64,000 bases of DNA from Clostridia bacterium (GTDB taxonomy: Bacteria > Bacillota > Clostridia > Christensenellales > Aristaeellaceae): the NCBI GenBank assembly GCA_017447185.1, contig JAFSOC010000031.1, forward strand, positions 1-64,000, read 5' to 3'. Shown here in pieces: positions 24,593-34,039 of the stretch. The notes below the pieces were generated by a model. That model searched no databases and was not told the origin of the DNA. It saw nothing but the letters and a program-made list of their open reading frames with translations. Both the position numbers and the translations under genes were made by a program. Numbering within the stretch: position 1 is the stretch's first letter; each line of letters starts with the position of its first letter.

Positions 24593-25183
24593 TTGAATAC
24601 TGATCAGGTCTCCGCGGCGGTTCTGGCCGGAGGTTACAGCAGCCGGATGGGACGCGATAAGGCGCTGCTGGAATGCGACGGGCATACGCTGCTGGGCATC
24701 CATGTTTCCCGCCTGAAAGCGATCGGGGTCGGAGAGATCCTGCTGTCAGGAACGCCCCATCAGGTTCCCGGAGCCCGGAACGTGGCGGATCTTTACCCCC
24801 ATCGGGGTCCACTCAGCGGTGTACACGCGTGTATGCGGTGCGCCGCTTTTCCCGCCCTGCTGGTCGTGAGCGTGGATGTACCGCTGATTCCGGCGGATAC
24901 CCTACGCCAGCTGATTCACGACCATAGCGGCGGCATCACCGTATTGGAACACGCCGGCCGGCTGGAACCGCTGATGGCCGTGTACAGCTGCGATCTGGCG
25001 GAAGAGGCGGAGCGCATCCTGAACTCTGACCGGCATGCCATCAGCCGGCTGTTTGATAACGCGCCTGTGCGACACTGCCCCTACCGGGATGACGAACGCC
25101 TGCTGTCCGGCTGCAACACGCCGGAAGAGTACACCCGCGTCCTGGCCTATCACTCTTCTCTCTCCATGGCAGCCAGGGACTGA
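24593..25183 (+). CDS. mobA: Molybdenum cofactor guanylyltransferase
   Basis: 196 residues. The nucleotidyltransferase signature LAGGYSSRMGRDKALLE near the start binds GTP; DVPLIP (metal-binding Asp) and RLEPLMAVY are further family motifs. MobA joins GMP to molybdopterin to give the guanine dinucleotide cofactor. The start is TTG at 24593, preceded by AAAGGGG; no in-frame ATG lies before the conserved motif. Its 3' end overlaps the ABC exporter gene on the other strand by 34 bases, so the two transcripts converge without a terminator between them. Confidence 0.88.
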   Translation: MNTDQVSAAVLAGGYSSRMGRDKALLECDGHTLLGIHVSRLKAIGVGEILLSGTPHQVPGARNVADLYPHRGPLSGVHACMRCAAFPALLVVSVDVPLIPADTLRQLIHDHSGGITVLEHAGRLEPLMAVYSCDLAEEAERILNSDRHAISRLFDNAPVRHCPYRDDERLLSGCNTPEEYTRVLAYHSSLSMAARD

Positions 25184-27243
25184 TACGGTTCACAGATTTC
25201 CATCAGCTGCTCATGGGTGCCCTCCGCGAGAATCCGGCCATCCTGCATGTACAGGATCCGATCCGCGTTTGCGATGGTTGAGAGCCGATGCGCAATGATG
25301 ATGACGGTACGGTTGTGGCGCAGGTTGTCGATCGCCTGTTGAATTCTGGCCTGCGTCATATTGTCCAGGGCGGAAGTCGCCTCATCGAAGAGGATGATCC
25401 GGCTGTCCCGGAGGATGCAGCGGGCAATGGCCAGCCTCTGTCGCTGGCCGCCGGACAGATTGACGCCGCCTTCGCCGATCATGGCATCATATCCGCCGGG
25501 CATATTCTGAATATCCTCGTCGATACAGGCCTGCCGGCAGACGTTCCGCATCTCCTCATCAGTCAGATCCGGTTTGACCAGCTTCAGATTATCTCGGACA
25601 GACATACGGAAAATATATGGGTTCTGGGTAACTACTGTCATATTGGCCCGAACGGCATTCCGGCTCAGTTCCTGCATATCGATTCCGTCAAAAAGGATCC
25701 GACCGTTGGTGGGATTATACAGCCTTGAAAGCAGGTTAAACGTCGTGGTTTTTCCGCACCCGCTCTTTCCCACCAGGCCGACCATTTCGCCGGGATGGAT
25801 GGTGAAGCACAAATCTTCCAGCACCTTCGGATACTTCCTGTCCTCTGGATGATAGGAAAAGCGGACATGCTCGAAGGTAATCTCGCCCCTGGGATCGGGC
25901 AACTCCTTTTCTCCAAAATGCTCTTTGGGAAATTCCGGGCTGTTCAGCAGGGCGTGGACTCTTTCGTTGGAAACATTGAAATCCGCGATGGAATCCATAA
26001 AATTGCCGATTACCTTGATGGCGTTCGGCCCCAGATCAGAATAATAGTTGTAGAGCACCAGGGCTGTTGACATGGACAGCCTGCTCTGAGAGGTCAACCA
26101 GGCTAGCAGGGTGATCATGGCGAAGGAACCGACCTCGCCGATTTCCCAGCGGAAGAGCTTTGATCTCCAGGAGCGGGTCTGCATAAAGAGCCGCTTGTCG
26201 TTGGCGGCGTTTATCCGCTCTTCCAGCTCGCCGGAAAACCGTTTTTCACAGTTCATCAGCTTTACATCCTTTTCGCCCCGTACCATTTCTCCCACCAGGC
26301 CGGAGAAACGCTCGTTGGCGATCCTGTAAACGCGGTCATCCTTATACAGCCTTTTAGTTCTCCGGTATTCCAGCAGGTACTGGGTGCCCAGGATCACGAT
26401 GACAAAGAGGGCGATCAGCGGATGAACGATCACCATGGCACACAATACGCCGATGTAGTTCAGTGCCTGGGTGATCATATCGGCAATATTGTTAAACCCG
26501 GACGCGATCCGCTGGGTATCGGTTGTGATCCGCTGAATAAACAGGCCGCTCCCCTTCTCATCCATGCACTGGCTTTCCACCCGCAGAGCGTTGTCCACCA
26601 GATCCTTTTCCAGGTTGCTCAGCGTCCGGGCATAGGCCCGGTTATATCCCTGGTTGCTGATCACCAGAAACAGGTTTCGCAGCAGCTGGATGATCATCAG
26701 TGCCAGGGCGGTATAGATCACGCGGGTGCCTTCATGCTGGGTATAGGAGACAATGATCCTGGCGCTGACGATCGGCGCTACGATACCCAGCCCTGCGCTG
26801 ATCATCTGAGAGATGAGGGAAAGGCCCAGGGTTTTCCGGCTGTCGACCGTGTATTTCCAGGAAAACCGAATATTCTTCCATGTTGTGTTATAAAGCGTGA
26901 AGAAGAAATCAATCCGGTTCTGATTCTTTTCATACCGCCAGACGGGCGTGTTTCTGGCCCGCTCAGCCAGAATGTTCAGAATTTCGCTGCTTTCGGCAAA
27001 GGGATTTACCGATTCTCCGGCGACGGTCAGATACGTGACCAGATTCCCGCTTATCTTCCGGTAGCTGATCGTGAAGGCGGCGTCTTCTCCAAGGCGTTCC
27101 CGGTAAATCAGCAGAACTTCTTCCAGCGCAAGCCGATAGGCCAGGCAGATTTTTTCTTCAATGCCCGCGCGCTCCAGTTCCGTTTTGCCGGCCTCAACCA
27201 CCCGAACGATTTCCTCGTTCGTCAGTTTTCCGCGATACTTCAT
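25150..27243 (-). CDS. ABC exporter (TMD-NBD half transporter) with HATPase-like N-terminal appendage
   Basis: 697 residues. Residues about 130-420 carry six membrane helices; the C-terminal ATPase has Walker A (GLVGKSGCGKTT), Q-loop, signature LSGGQRQRLAIARC and Walker B (IILFDEATSALD), then the switch His (IIAHRLS). Residues 1-100 are not a C39 peptidase; they read like half of a histidine-kinase-type ATPase (IEEKICLAYRLALEEVLLIY, the N-box helix, without the Asn and without G boxes). GGAGG precedes the start. Last gene of an operon with NTPase, ECF S and molybdopterin-fold genes. Substrate unknown. A close paralogue lies at 61618. Confidence 0.88.
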   Translation of the reverse strand: MKYRGKLTNEEIVRVVEAGKTELERAGIEEKICLAYRLALEEVLLIYRERLGEDAAFTISYRKISGNLVTYLTVAGESVNPFAESSEILNILAERARNTPVWRYEKNQNRIDFFFTLYNTTWKNIRFSWKYTVDSRKTLGLSLISQMISAGLGIVAPIVSARIIVSYTQHEGTRVIYTALALMIIQLLRNLFLVISNQGYNRAYARTLSNLEKDLVDNALRVESQCMDEKGSGLFIQRITTDTQRIASGFNNIADMITQALNYIGVLCAMVIVHPLIALFVIVILGTQYLLEYRRTKRLYKDDRVYRIANERFSGLVGEMVRGEKDVKLMNCEKRFSGELEERINAANDKRLFMQTRSWRSKLFRWEIGEVGSFAMITLLAWLTSQSRLSMSTALVLYNYYSDLGPNAIKVIGNFMDSIADFNVSNERVHALLNSPEFPKEHFGEKELPDPRGEITFEHVRFSYHPEDRKYPKVLEDLCFTIHPGEMVGLVGKSGCGKTTTFNLLSRLYNPTNGRILFDGIDMQELSRNAVRANMTVVTQNPYIFRMSVRDNLKLVKPDLTDEEMRNVCRQACIDEDIQNMPGGYDAMIGEGGVNLSGGQRQRLAIARCILRDSRIILFDEATSALDNMTQARIQQAIDNLRHNRTVIIIAHRLSTIANADRILYMQDGRILAEGTHEQLMEICEPYQSLAAMEREE

Positions 27244-27291
27244 GGATTCTTCTCCTCCGCTGCGTCAGGAATCAGGTTTTCCCGGAAAAAA

Positions 27292-27795
27292 CTACCGGAT
27301 CTCCAGCTTCACCAGGTTTCGAATGATTCGTTTGGAATTGGAATCCCCAAAGACGATTACCATCACGCCGGACTGATCCGGCTCCATCCCCTCGATTTTC
27401 TGATCGTTCATGGCAACTGCCAGGTAGACCCGTCCTGCTTCCCGAATTTCATCGCCTGAATATTCCGCGGAGTACTGGTCCGCCGCGGTAGCAGTCATCC
27501 CGGTCACCCGATCCGGATTGTATTCGCGTTCCTGCAGCAGCGTTCTGACTTCTACCCCGCGGTAACTGTTCGAAATGGCTTCGCCTTTTCCGCTGACCGT
27601 CTCTCCGAAGAATTCTCCCCGATCCAGCTGAGAGACAGGAATCACGAATTCCTGACCTTGAACAATCAATCGGACAGAGCCCGCCTTTTCCAGCTCCAGC
27701 TGCTGATTCCGCACCTGGAATCCAACAATAAGAACCGTCGCGATCAGCACCAGGAGAACGGCCAGCATGATCCATCCATACTTTTTAACCGTCAT
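27292..27795 (-). CDS. Membrane-anchored molybdopterin-oxidoreductase-fold protein
   Basis: 167 residues: one N-terminal helix (IMLAVLLVLIATVLIVGF) then an extracellular domain with YRGVEVRTLLQEREYNPDRV, an Ala-rich stretch and RVYLAVAMNDQKIEGMEPDQ, matching the small domain related to sulfite-oxidase-type molybdopterin proteins (GVPLRDLL...YLAYxMNG). The Cys ligand of true sulfite oxidases is not seen, so cofactor binding is doubtful. AAAGGAG lies eight bases before 27795. It starts two bases after the ECF S gene, so they are co-translated. Context with mobA, moaB and an NTPase supports a Mo-cofactor link. Confidence 0.65.
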   Translation of the reverse strand: MTVKKYGWIMLAVLLVLIATVLIVGFQVRNQQLELEKAGSVRLIVQGQEFVIPVSQLDRGEFFGETVSGKGEAISNSYRGVEVRTLLQEREYNPDRVTGMTATAADQYSAEYSGDEIREAGRVYLAVAMNDQKIEGMEPDQSGVMVIVFGDSNSKRIIRNLVKLEIR

Positions 27796-27797
27796 AT

Positions 27798-28367
27798 TCA
27801 GTTCTCCTTTCCCGCGTCTTCCGGTTTGGGTTTCTGCATCGCGAACCTGCCGACTGCTTTCTGCAGCCTGGAGGAAACCAGCTGGGCCAGCAGACCGCCC
27901 AGCGCGCCGGACAGGGCCGCCAGCAGCAGCCACAGCAAAAGGCTGATCCCGGCAAGATGGAACACCAGCAGATTGCTGATCACTGCGCTGACGATGCAGG
28001 ACAGTATTCCGGCCACGAAACAGAACAGAGGATGCTGTTGTTTAAGGATCAGCGACAGTCCGTCAATGAGCAGGCCAGGCGCCACATAGCTGAAGATTGC
28101 CAGAGCACCCTGATAGCCGGAGAACCCCAGCGCCAGGGCAAGCAGCGCCTGAACCAGGCTCATTACCGTAGCGGCAAACGGGAACGGCGCGATTCGCTTT
28201 CCGATGATCAGGAAAGCCAGAGAAAAGCCTGCAGCCGTACTGCCGCCGGGAATACGGAAGAAATCGGTCAGCCCGTTTGTGACCGGAGAAATGATCCTTT
28301 TGACCACCAGACTCAATGCGACGCAGATGGCCAGAAAGGCCAGATCCCGCAGGGTTGCTTTTTTCAT
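27798..28367 (-). CDS. ECF transporter S component-like membrane protein
   Basis: 189 residues with five or six hydrophobic helices. The N-terminus (LAFLAICVALSLVVKRI...) and the loop FFRIPGGSTAAGFSLAF are typical of substrate-binding S components of energy-coupling factor transporters. Such proteins capture a vitamin or metal and dock on a shared EcfAT module, which is not encoded here. Substrate not assignable; a cofactor precursor is plausible from the neighbours. Twenty bases after the NTPase gene and two before the next one. Confidence 0.7.
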   Translation of the reverse strand: MKKATLRDLAFLAICVALSLVVKRIISPVTNGLTDFFRIPGGSTAAGFSLAFLIIGKRIAPFPFAATVMSLVQALLALALGFSGYQGALAIFSYVAPGLLIDGLSLILKQQHPLFCFVAGILSCIVSAVISNLLVFHLAGISLLLWLLLAALSGALGGLLAQLVSSRLQKAVGRFAMQKPKPEDAGKEN

Positions 28368-28387
28368 GCTTCAGGGAATCTCCTTTA

Positions 28388-28912
28388 TCAATGATCTGTC
28401 AGGGATGGTTGTAACAGTGCTTTCGCAATCTTCTCCGGGAGAGAATCCCGGTTATCCATGGTCACGGGGAACACCCGCACCCCTGGATGATTTTTGATAA
28501 ACGCATGCCAGGACTGATCCATTCGCAGCGCGCCAAGAACGGGAATGTTTCCGTCCAGGCATTGCAGAACCTCCCGGTGAAAACAGTCCAGTCCTGCTTC
28601 CAGATGACCGCATTCATCCATCAGGATGATTCCTTCGGGGTGCGATCGGGCTTCCTGCAGCAGGGAGGTGGCCAGGCTTTCAAACCGATCCGGAAGAAGC
28701 CTCATCCGTCCATCCTGCCGGAGGGCAATCCGATGTGCGTTATCTGTCCAATCCGGATGGGATGGAGGAACCATGCAGAGAGAAGATGAATCCGGATCCC
28801 CATCCTGGAAAAGGGTCAGGAATCCGTAAGGCGTGCGCCTGAGGAGCTTTACAGCATTCCGGATCGCCAGGGATTTACCGATTCCCCGTTCGCCGATCAG
28901 AAAAATATGCAC
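28388..28912 (-). CDS. NTPase, THEP1-like
   Basis: 174 residues. Walker A GERGIGKS at residues 7-14, Walker B-like IILMDECGHLE near 95, and LGALRMD...HPGVRVFPVT near the end match the NTPase_1 (THEP1) family of nucleoside triphosphatases. First gene of the operon, with GGAGG six bases upstream and a promoter at 28973-29001. In some clostridia this family accompanies molybdenum cofactor or ECF genes; its cellular role is not settled. Confidence 0.78.
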   Translation of the reverse strand: MHIFLIGERGIGKSLAIRNAVKLLRRTPYGFLTLFQDGDPDSSSLCMVPPSHPDWTDNAHRIALRQDGRMRLLPDRFESLATSLLQEARSHPEGIILMDECGHLEAGLDCFHREVLQCLDGNIPVLGALRMDQSWHAFIKNHPGVRVFPVTMDNRDSLPEKIAKALLQPSLTDH

Positions 28913-28972
28913 GCCTCCGGTTCTCCTTTCCGCTGGATTGCATCCCGTTCCGTTCTTTATCTGGACAATCAG

Positions 28973-29001
28973 ATGATACCCCTTTGGGCAAAGAAGCGCA
29001 A
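28973..29001 (-). promoter_or_regulatory. Promoter of the NTPase-ECF-ABC operon
   Basis: TTGCGC (28996-29001), 17 bp, TATCAT (28973-28978) on the minus strand. Confidence 0.55.
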
Positions 29002-29456
29002 CTTTTTCCCGGAAATCGTGTTTTTCTCACTGATCTCATGGAAAAGGACAGTCCGAGACCACAGGAATTTTCTTCAGAAAGACGGAAGTTGCCTTCCTGG
29101 AGATTACAAACCTGTCAATTGCGCCGAATTTCCGTATACGGCAAGACCAGATCGCTGGGCAAGTCTGCTCGGAATCGTAAGCAATGCTTCCACCTTGAGA
29201 GGCTTATTGATATACATGTTGATTATATTGACTTTTCAGCACTTTTATATGACAAAATCCGAGGCCTTAACCTCGGACTTTGTCGACAGTCTGACAGGAT
29301 CACCTTCATGGTGGTCCTGTTTCGTTATGCAGGCACGGAGTGTCTGCATCCCTGATTTCGATATTGCACGAATGCATTGGAGAGGAGTTCGACTGGTTTG
29401 TTTTGTGAAGATACGGCTGGGATCAGGGCAGATTTATCTGAACATACTCCATTTTA
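29002..29456. other. Intergenic stretch with one terminator-like hairpin
   Basis: No protein-like frame with a ribosome site. The only clear structure is TCCGAGG-TTAAGG-CCTCGGA with ATTTTGTC after it on the minus strand (29251-29277), about 180 bases past the hydrogenase stop, a probable terminator of the long redox operon. Confidence 0.5.
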
Positions 29457-30878
29457 TTATCGGAGCGGCGCGATCGCATCCAATATGGTTTTTTCCAATG
29501 CCTCCCGGCCATAGCTGTCCACGGCTGCCTTGTTTTTTTCTCCATGGGTCAGGTTTCCGGCACCTCCGATACAGCCGTTTACACAGGCCATGCCCTCAAT
29601 GAAATTGGCATCCAGTGCATTTTTGCTCTTTTTCAGCAAGGCCATTCGGCATTCCTCGATCCCGTCGCAGGCACAGGCCTTCAGCTCAAAATCGTCCAGG
29701 TGCTGTTCTTTCAGTCCTTCGGCCACAGCATCGGACAGGCCCCCGCTGCGGGCAAAGATGCGGCCAAAATAACTGGCGTTGTCCAGTACATCTTCCGGAA
29801 GGGATGTGATGTCGATATCCCTGCTGTCCAGGAGCGCCTGCAGCTCTTCAAAGGTGATGGCGGCATCCACATAGGGCTTCACATCTTCCAGCTGAACTTC
29901 AGCCTTTTTCGCGGTGCAGGGCCCGATAAAAACGATTTTGACGTTTTCTTCATGTTCCTTGATGTATCTCGCAATCGTGGCCATGGGTGACAGATTGTGC
30001 GAAATATAAGGGACAAGCGCCGGGAAAGCGGTTTTGACATAACGTACGAACGCCGGGCAGCAGGAGGATGTCAGGAATCCCTTTTCAGTCAGTTCTTTTG
30101 ATTCTGCCTGGGCTACCATATCCGCGCCAAGGGCGGCCTCCACCACGGTGTAAAAGCCCAGCTGCTTGATACCAGTAATCACCTGTCCCAGTTTGGCATA
30201 ATTGAGCTGGCTGCCGATGGCAGGCGCAACCAGGGCATAGACCTTGTAACGGGTATTCCCCTGGCTTTTTTTCAGCATATCGATCACGTTGATGATAAAG
30301 GACCGGTCTGAAATCGCGCCGAAGGGGCACTGATATACGCATGCGCCGCATTGGATGCACTTTTCATCATCGATACAGGCGGCATTCTCCTCGTTGATAG
30401 AAATGGCCTTGATTTTGCAGGCATTCTGGCAGGGGCGCTTGCGGTTCACAATAGCACTGTAGGGACAGACTTTGGCGCACTGGCCGCATTCCACACATTT
30501 GGTTTTGTCGATATGCGCCTCGTGTTTATAATCAAAAGAAATCGCGCCGCGTTTGCAAACGTCCTCACACCGGTGAGCCAGGCAGCCCCGGCAGGAATCT
30601 GTGACCTGATAGCCTATGGCAGGGCAGTCATCACAGGCAATATCAATTACCTGAATAATATTGCCACTGTTTCCTCCGCCCATCGCCAGTTTGACGCGCT
30701 CGGCCAGAATGGCCCTTTCCTTGTAAACGCAGCAGCGCATAGTGGGGACTTTGCCGGGTACAATCATTTTGGGAATGTCCAGCACGTTTTCCAGCAGGGT
30801 ATCATTCCAGGCCTGCCGGGCTACCTCCCGGAGCACCTTGTATTTCAGATGCTGTACCTTGGTATCAAACTTCCGCAT
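29457..30878 (-). CDS. [FeFe] hydrogenase with ferredoxin-type Fe-S domains
   Basis: 473 residues. The N-terminal half has several 4Fe-4S motifs (CRGCLAHRCEDVC, CVECGQCAKVCP, CIQCGACVYQCP). The C-terminal half has the three H-cluster motifs: TSSCCPAFV (L1), GPCTAKKAE (L2) and EGMACVNGCIGGAG (L3), so all four H-cluster cysteines are present. No NADH or PAS domain. It should reduce protons or oxidise H2 with ferredoxin. Last gene of the rex-adhE operon, nine bases after a SpoIIE phosphatase; this pairing with a PAS-type sensory hydrogenase suggests that H2 production is itself regulated. Confidence 0.88.
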   Translation of the reverse strand: MRKFDTKVQHLKYKVLREVARQAWNDTLLENVLDIPKMIVPGKVPTMRCCVYKERAILAERVKLAMGGGNSGNIIQVIDIACDDCPAIGYQVTDSCRGCLAHRCEDVCKRGAISFDYKHEAHIDKTKCVECGQCAKVCPYSAIVNRKRPCQNACKIKAISINEENAACIDDEKCIQCGACVYQCPFGAISDRSFIINVIDMLKKSQGNTRYKVYALVAPAIGSQLNYAKLGQVITGIKQLGFYTVVEAALGADMVAQAESKELTEKGFLTSSCCPAFVRYVKTAFPALVPYISHNLSPMATIARYIKEHEENVKIVFIGPCTAKKAEVQLEDVKPYVDAAITFEELQALLDSRDIDITSLPEDVLDNASYFGRIFARSGGLSDAVAEGLKEQHLDDFELKACACDGIEECRMALLKKSKNALDANFIEGMACVNGCIGGAGNLTHGEKNKAAVDSYGREALEKTILDAIAPLR

Positions 30879-30887
30879 AATGACTCC

Positions 30888-32057
30888 TTAAAAATAACTG
30901 ACTTTAATGCGTTTCCCCATCTTTTTCAAAGCTTCCGACAATTCCTGCACCAGGTTCATCTTGATATTGAAATTGATGGGAAGGTCGGGATTCTGGTGGG
31001 CCGGATTGATGGCTTTGCCTACATAGAAATTGATATCGGTGGCTTCTTCAAACAACAGGCGGCTGATGAGGGAGGCACCGTCCTTCCCGAAACTCCAGTC
31101 TTCATAGTGTTTATTCTCACCGATATAGTCCTTGGCATATTCGACAACCCGGTTAACGGTAATCACGCCTTCGGTCACCAGATCGACCCCTTCCAGATAA
31201 GCAATGGGCGGGATGTCCCCCGTGAAATCCAGTGAGGCGCGCAGCGGTTTGTTCAGCCATTTTGCCGCAATGGAGGAAGTGGTGCCGCCGCAGATGATAT
31301 GCTTGCCTTCCTTGGCAAAGAACAGGCTCATCATCCGGTCGCCGTCGTCCCGGTTGCTGGGCGGGCCGAAAAGCATATTCATGGGCACACGCCTGCGGAC
31401 GCGCACCACGCAGGATGTGGCGTCGTCGCCAGGCTCCCCGCCGTAAAGCTTGTTGCACTCATCCACCAGCAGGGTGGACAGGTTCTTTGCCGTGTATCCG
31501 CACAGGCTCATGGCTTCCATAAATTTGATGATATCTTCCCGTTTCCAGCCGAAGTTATAAGCCATGCCGATGCCGGCATGCGGACAGCCGTCGCTCATGG
31601 CAATAAACACGTCGTCCTCCTGAAGCCGGATCAGTGAGCGGAAGATCTGCTTTCCGCCGATGGTGGTCTCCGTACGCGGATATTCCCAGTTTTCTCCGTT
31701 GCGCAGCACAATCACCTGTGGATTGTCATACTGGATCAGTTCCGCGGTCTGGCTGCGGATCAGTCGGATAATGGTAAAGGTGGAATAAGCCACGCCGCGC
31801 ACGGAACACACCGGCAGCGTGGCGGCGATGGTTTCCACGCATTCCTCAATGGACAGCCCGGCAGCCAGCATGGTGGAAATGATTTTACTGGTCAGCGTGG
31901 ACAGAATACTGGCTTTTACCCCGCTGCCCAGCCCGTCCGCCAGCACGATGACTGTGGAGCCGTCTTCCTGCTCCACGACCTCCACATGGTCTCCGCAAAG
32001 CTGTTCGCCTGCGTGATTGATGCTTTTATAGCCGATATCGCAAGTCAGATCATTCAT
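30888..32057 (-). CDS. SpoIIE-family serine phosphatase in the hydrogenase operon
   Basis: 389 residues. The N-terminal 225 residues are a PP2C/SpoIIE phosphatase: GDHVEVVEQEDG...VIVLADGLGSGVKA, then FIAMSDGCPHAG and GDDATSCVVRV supply the metal-binding aspartates. The C-terminal 160 residues (MMSLFFAKEGKHIICGGTTSSI...) are a domain seen after such phosphatases near hydrogenases, of unknown role. Cytoplasmic. Overlaps the sensory hydrogenase gene by eight bases, so output of that sensor is probably passed to this phosphatase. Its phosphoprotein target is not in the window. Confidence 0.85.
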   Translation of the reverse strand: MNDLTCDIGYKSINHAGEQLCGDHVEVVEQEDGSTVIVLADGLGSGVKASILSTLTSKIISTMLAAGLSIEECVETIAATLPVCSVRGVAYSTFTIIRLIRSQTAELIQYDNPQVIVLRNGENWEYPRTETTIGGKQIFRSLIRLQEDDVFIAMSDGCPHAGIGMAYNFGWKREDIIKFMEAMSLCGYTAKNLSTLLVDECNKLYGGEPGDDATSCVVRVRRRVPMNMLFGPPSNRDDGDRMMSLFFAKEGKHIICGGTTSSIAAKWLNKPLRASLDFTGDIPPIAYLEGVDLVTEGVITVNRVVEYAKDYIGENKHYEDWSFGKDGASLISRLLFEEATDINFYVGKAINPAHQNPDLPINFNIKMNLVQELSEALKKMGKRIKVSYF

Positions 32058-33726
32058 TGGTAATGGACTCCTTCAGCTTGGACAGGGCAATTTTGGTTTC
32101 GGCGGCGGTTTCACCCAGCAGGCTCGCAATTTCCTGCACAATGCGCATTTGCTTATCCACCACCTTGTCAGCCACTTCAACCGTCTGGCGGCTGATTTCC
32201 TCCCGCTGCCGGCGGGACTCCTCTTCCTCGCTCACATCACGCATGATGCACAGCAGCATCCGTCCTTCTTCGGCAGGTACGATGGTCTGCTGGATCGTGC
32301 AGCCGTACTCTGCCAGATAACTCCTCTGGTGGAAAATACCGCGGCCTGTGTTCTGCACCTTGATAAACGGTGCGGGATCCAGAATACGCACCACCTGGTC
32401 GCCCAGCACGGCGTTCTCGGAACGCAGGTTCAGGATTTTGAGGGCGGCCGGGTTAATCTGCTGCACCTCCAGCTGATCGTTCAGCATGATGATGCCGTTA
32501 GGGCTGTTGCGGGCAATGGTATCATTGACGTTTTCCGCCTTTTCCATCAGGTAAGGCAGGCACATGGACACATCCGCCTTGCCCTGATAAATGGCAATAG
32601 CTTTTTCCCGGCAGGAATTATACCCGCAGGAGCCGCAGTTCAGTTCCTGGCTGGGTTTGAACTTGCCCATCTCCCGCAGGATATCCCGGATCTCATCTTC
32701 GCTGGGCATGGCGGCACGCTGGTCAATGGGTTCGAAGTGCTTGCGCAGCTGCCGGATTTCCGGCTGTTCAATATTGAAGTCCCTGGCCCCTGCGTACCCG
32801 GATATTGCCAGATAGTCCTTCAGCGGACTGTGGCCGTACTTCTCCATAACCGGGCCGCCGGCGCAGCTGCCCGCGCAGGCGCTCATTTCGATGAAGCAAT
32901 GATGGATATTCCCCTGCTCGATTTCCCTGAGCGCCGCGATACAGTTTTCCACACCGTCCACCGCCAGATAGCTGAACCCCGGCGCGTCCTGTGCCATGGT
33001 TTTCAGGATGCCGCCCGTCGTAGGGAAAAACCTGGCCAGGCTGTTTTCATCTGAACGCTTATCCTGCTTTATTTCCACGCCCTCTTTTTTCATCCAACTG
33101 GTCAGTTCTTCATACGTCAGCACCGCATCCACAATGCCTTCATAGTATTCCGCTTCATCCTTTTTTGCCACGCAGGGACCGATGAACACCGTTTTCGCAT
33201 TGGGGAGGCGGCGTTTGATATCCTCACAGTGGGCCTGCATGGGCGACAGTACGTCCGCCAGGTACGGAAGCAGCTTGGGGAAATACTTCTGGATCAGCAG
33301 ATTCACGGAATGGCAGCAGGAAGAAATGACTACATCCCGGTCCTCCTGCGACAGAATGCGGTCGTATTCCCGCTTGACCAGCGTGGCTCCCAGGGCGGTT
33401 TCCTCCACATCATAAAAGCCGAGCTTTTTCAGCGCTTCCTGCATGGCTTCGATACCCACGCCTTCATAGTTGGCTACAAAGGACGGAGCCAGAGAAACCA
33501 CCACCGGGTCGCCGCTCTGGATCAGCACCTTCACCTTTTCGGTTTCATCCACAATCTCCTTGGCATTCTGCGGGCAGACCACAAAGCAGCGCCCGCACAG
33601 GATGCACTCGTTGCCGATGATATGGGCCTGGTTGCCGGAAAAGCGAATGGATTTCACAGGGCAGTTGCGGATGCACTTATAGCAGTTTTTGCAGTTGGAT
33701 TTTTTCAGCGTCAGACAATTCGGCAT
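32050..33726 (-). CDS. Sensory [FeFe] hydrogenase with PAS domain (group C type)
   Basis: 558 residues. Order: two 4Fe-4S motifs (CKNCYKCIRNCP, CILCGRCFVVCP); a hydrogenase core with SSCCHSVN (L1), GPCVAKKDE (L2) and MSACAGSCAGGP (L3); a 4Fe-4S FeS-A module (CGSCGYNSCREKA); a PAS domain (NGIIMLNDQLEVQQINPAALKILN) and a C-terminal coiled coil. This is the layout of group C (HydS) hydrogenases, thought to sense H2 and signal to partner proteins. L1 has His after CC instead of the catalytic Pro, in keeping with a sensor. It follows a [2Fe-2S] protein by three bases and overlaps the SpoIIE phosphatase. Confidence 0.9.
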   Translation of the reverse strand: MPNCLTLKKSNCKNCYKCIRNCPVKSIRFSGNQAHIIGNECILCGRCFVVCPQNAKEIVDETEKVKVLIQSGDPVVVSLAPSFVANYEGVGIEAMQEALKKLGFYDVEETALGATLVKREYDRILSQEDRDVVISSCCHSVNLLIQKYFPKLLPYLADVLSPMQAHCEDIKRRLPNAKTVFIGPCVAKKDEAEYYEGIVDAVLTYEELTSWMKKEGVEIKQDKRSDENSLARFFPTTGGILKTMAQDAPGFSYLAVDGVENCIAALREIEQGNIHHCFIEMSACAGSCAGGPVMEKYGHSPLKDYLAISGYAGARDFNIEQPEIRQLRKHFEPIDQRAAMPSEDEIRDILREMGKFKPSQELNCGSCGYNSCREKAIAIYQGKADVSMCLPYLMEKAENVNDTIARNSPNGIIMLNDQLEVQQINPAALKILNLRSENAVLGDQVVRILDPAPFIKVQNTGRGIFHQRSYLAEYGCTIQQTIVPAEEGRMLLCIMRDVSEEEESRRQREEISRQTVEVADKVVDKQMRIVQEIASLLGETAAETKIALSKLKESITNE

Positions 33727-33729
33727 TGC

Positions 33730-33969
33730 TTACACCTTTGCTTTAATTTCTTTTTCAAAGAAAGAGGAAACGGTTTCAGGTGATACGGAAAAGAATTCTC
33801 CGTCCACTGTGACGCACACACCCTGCTGGCATTTGCCCATGCAGAAAGTGCCGCCCAGTTCAATTTTGTCGTTCAGGTTTTCTTTGGCAATCAGGTCCTG
33901 AAGCTGTTCCACCACGGAACGTGAACCTTTGATATGGCAGGAGGAACCGATACATACTGTAACTTTCAT
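33730..33969 (-). CDS. Thioredoxin-like [2Fe-2S] ferredoxin (NuoE-like)
   Basis: 79 residues. Cysteines in CIGSSC near the start and CMGKC at about 43-47 give the C-x4-C ... C-x3-C pattern of thioredoxin-fold [2Fe-2S] proteins, as in the NuoE/HydC subunits. It would pass electrons to or from the hydrogenase next to it (three-base gap). Short for NuoE, with only the cluster domain. Confidence 0.87.
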   Translation of the reverse strand: MKVTVCIGSSCHIKGSRSVVEQLQDLIAKENLNDKIELGGTFCMGKCQQGVCVTVDGEFFSVSPETVSSFFEKEIKAKV

Positions 33970-34039
33970 ACGCTTTATCTCCTCGTTTTTTGTTGCGCCC
34001 TGTCCGGAAAAAGGGGAGCGATGCTCCCCGCCGGAAAAA

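Noticed and set aside
28913-29000. Molybdenum cofactor riboswitch upstream of the NTPase operon
   Set aside because: I looked because of the Mo-cofactor neighbours but could not build the conserved helices; a covariance-model search would be decisive.
28907-29602. 231-codon plus-strand frame
   Set aside because: No ribosome site, translation not protein-like, overlaps the hydrogenase gene end.
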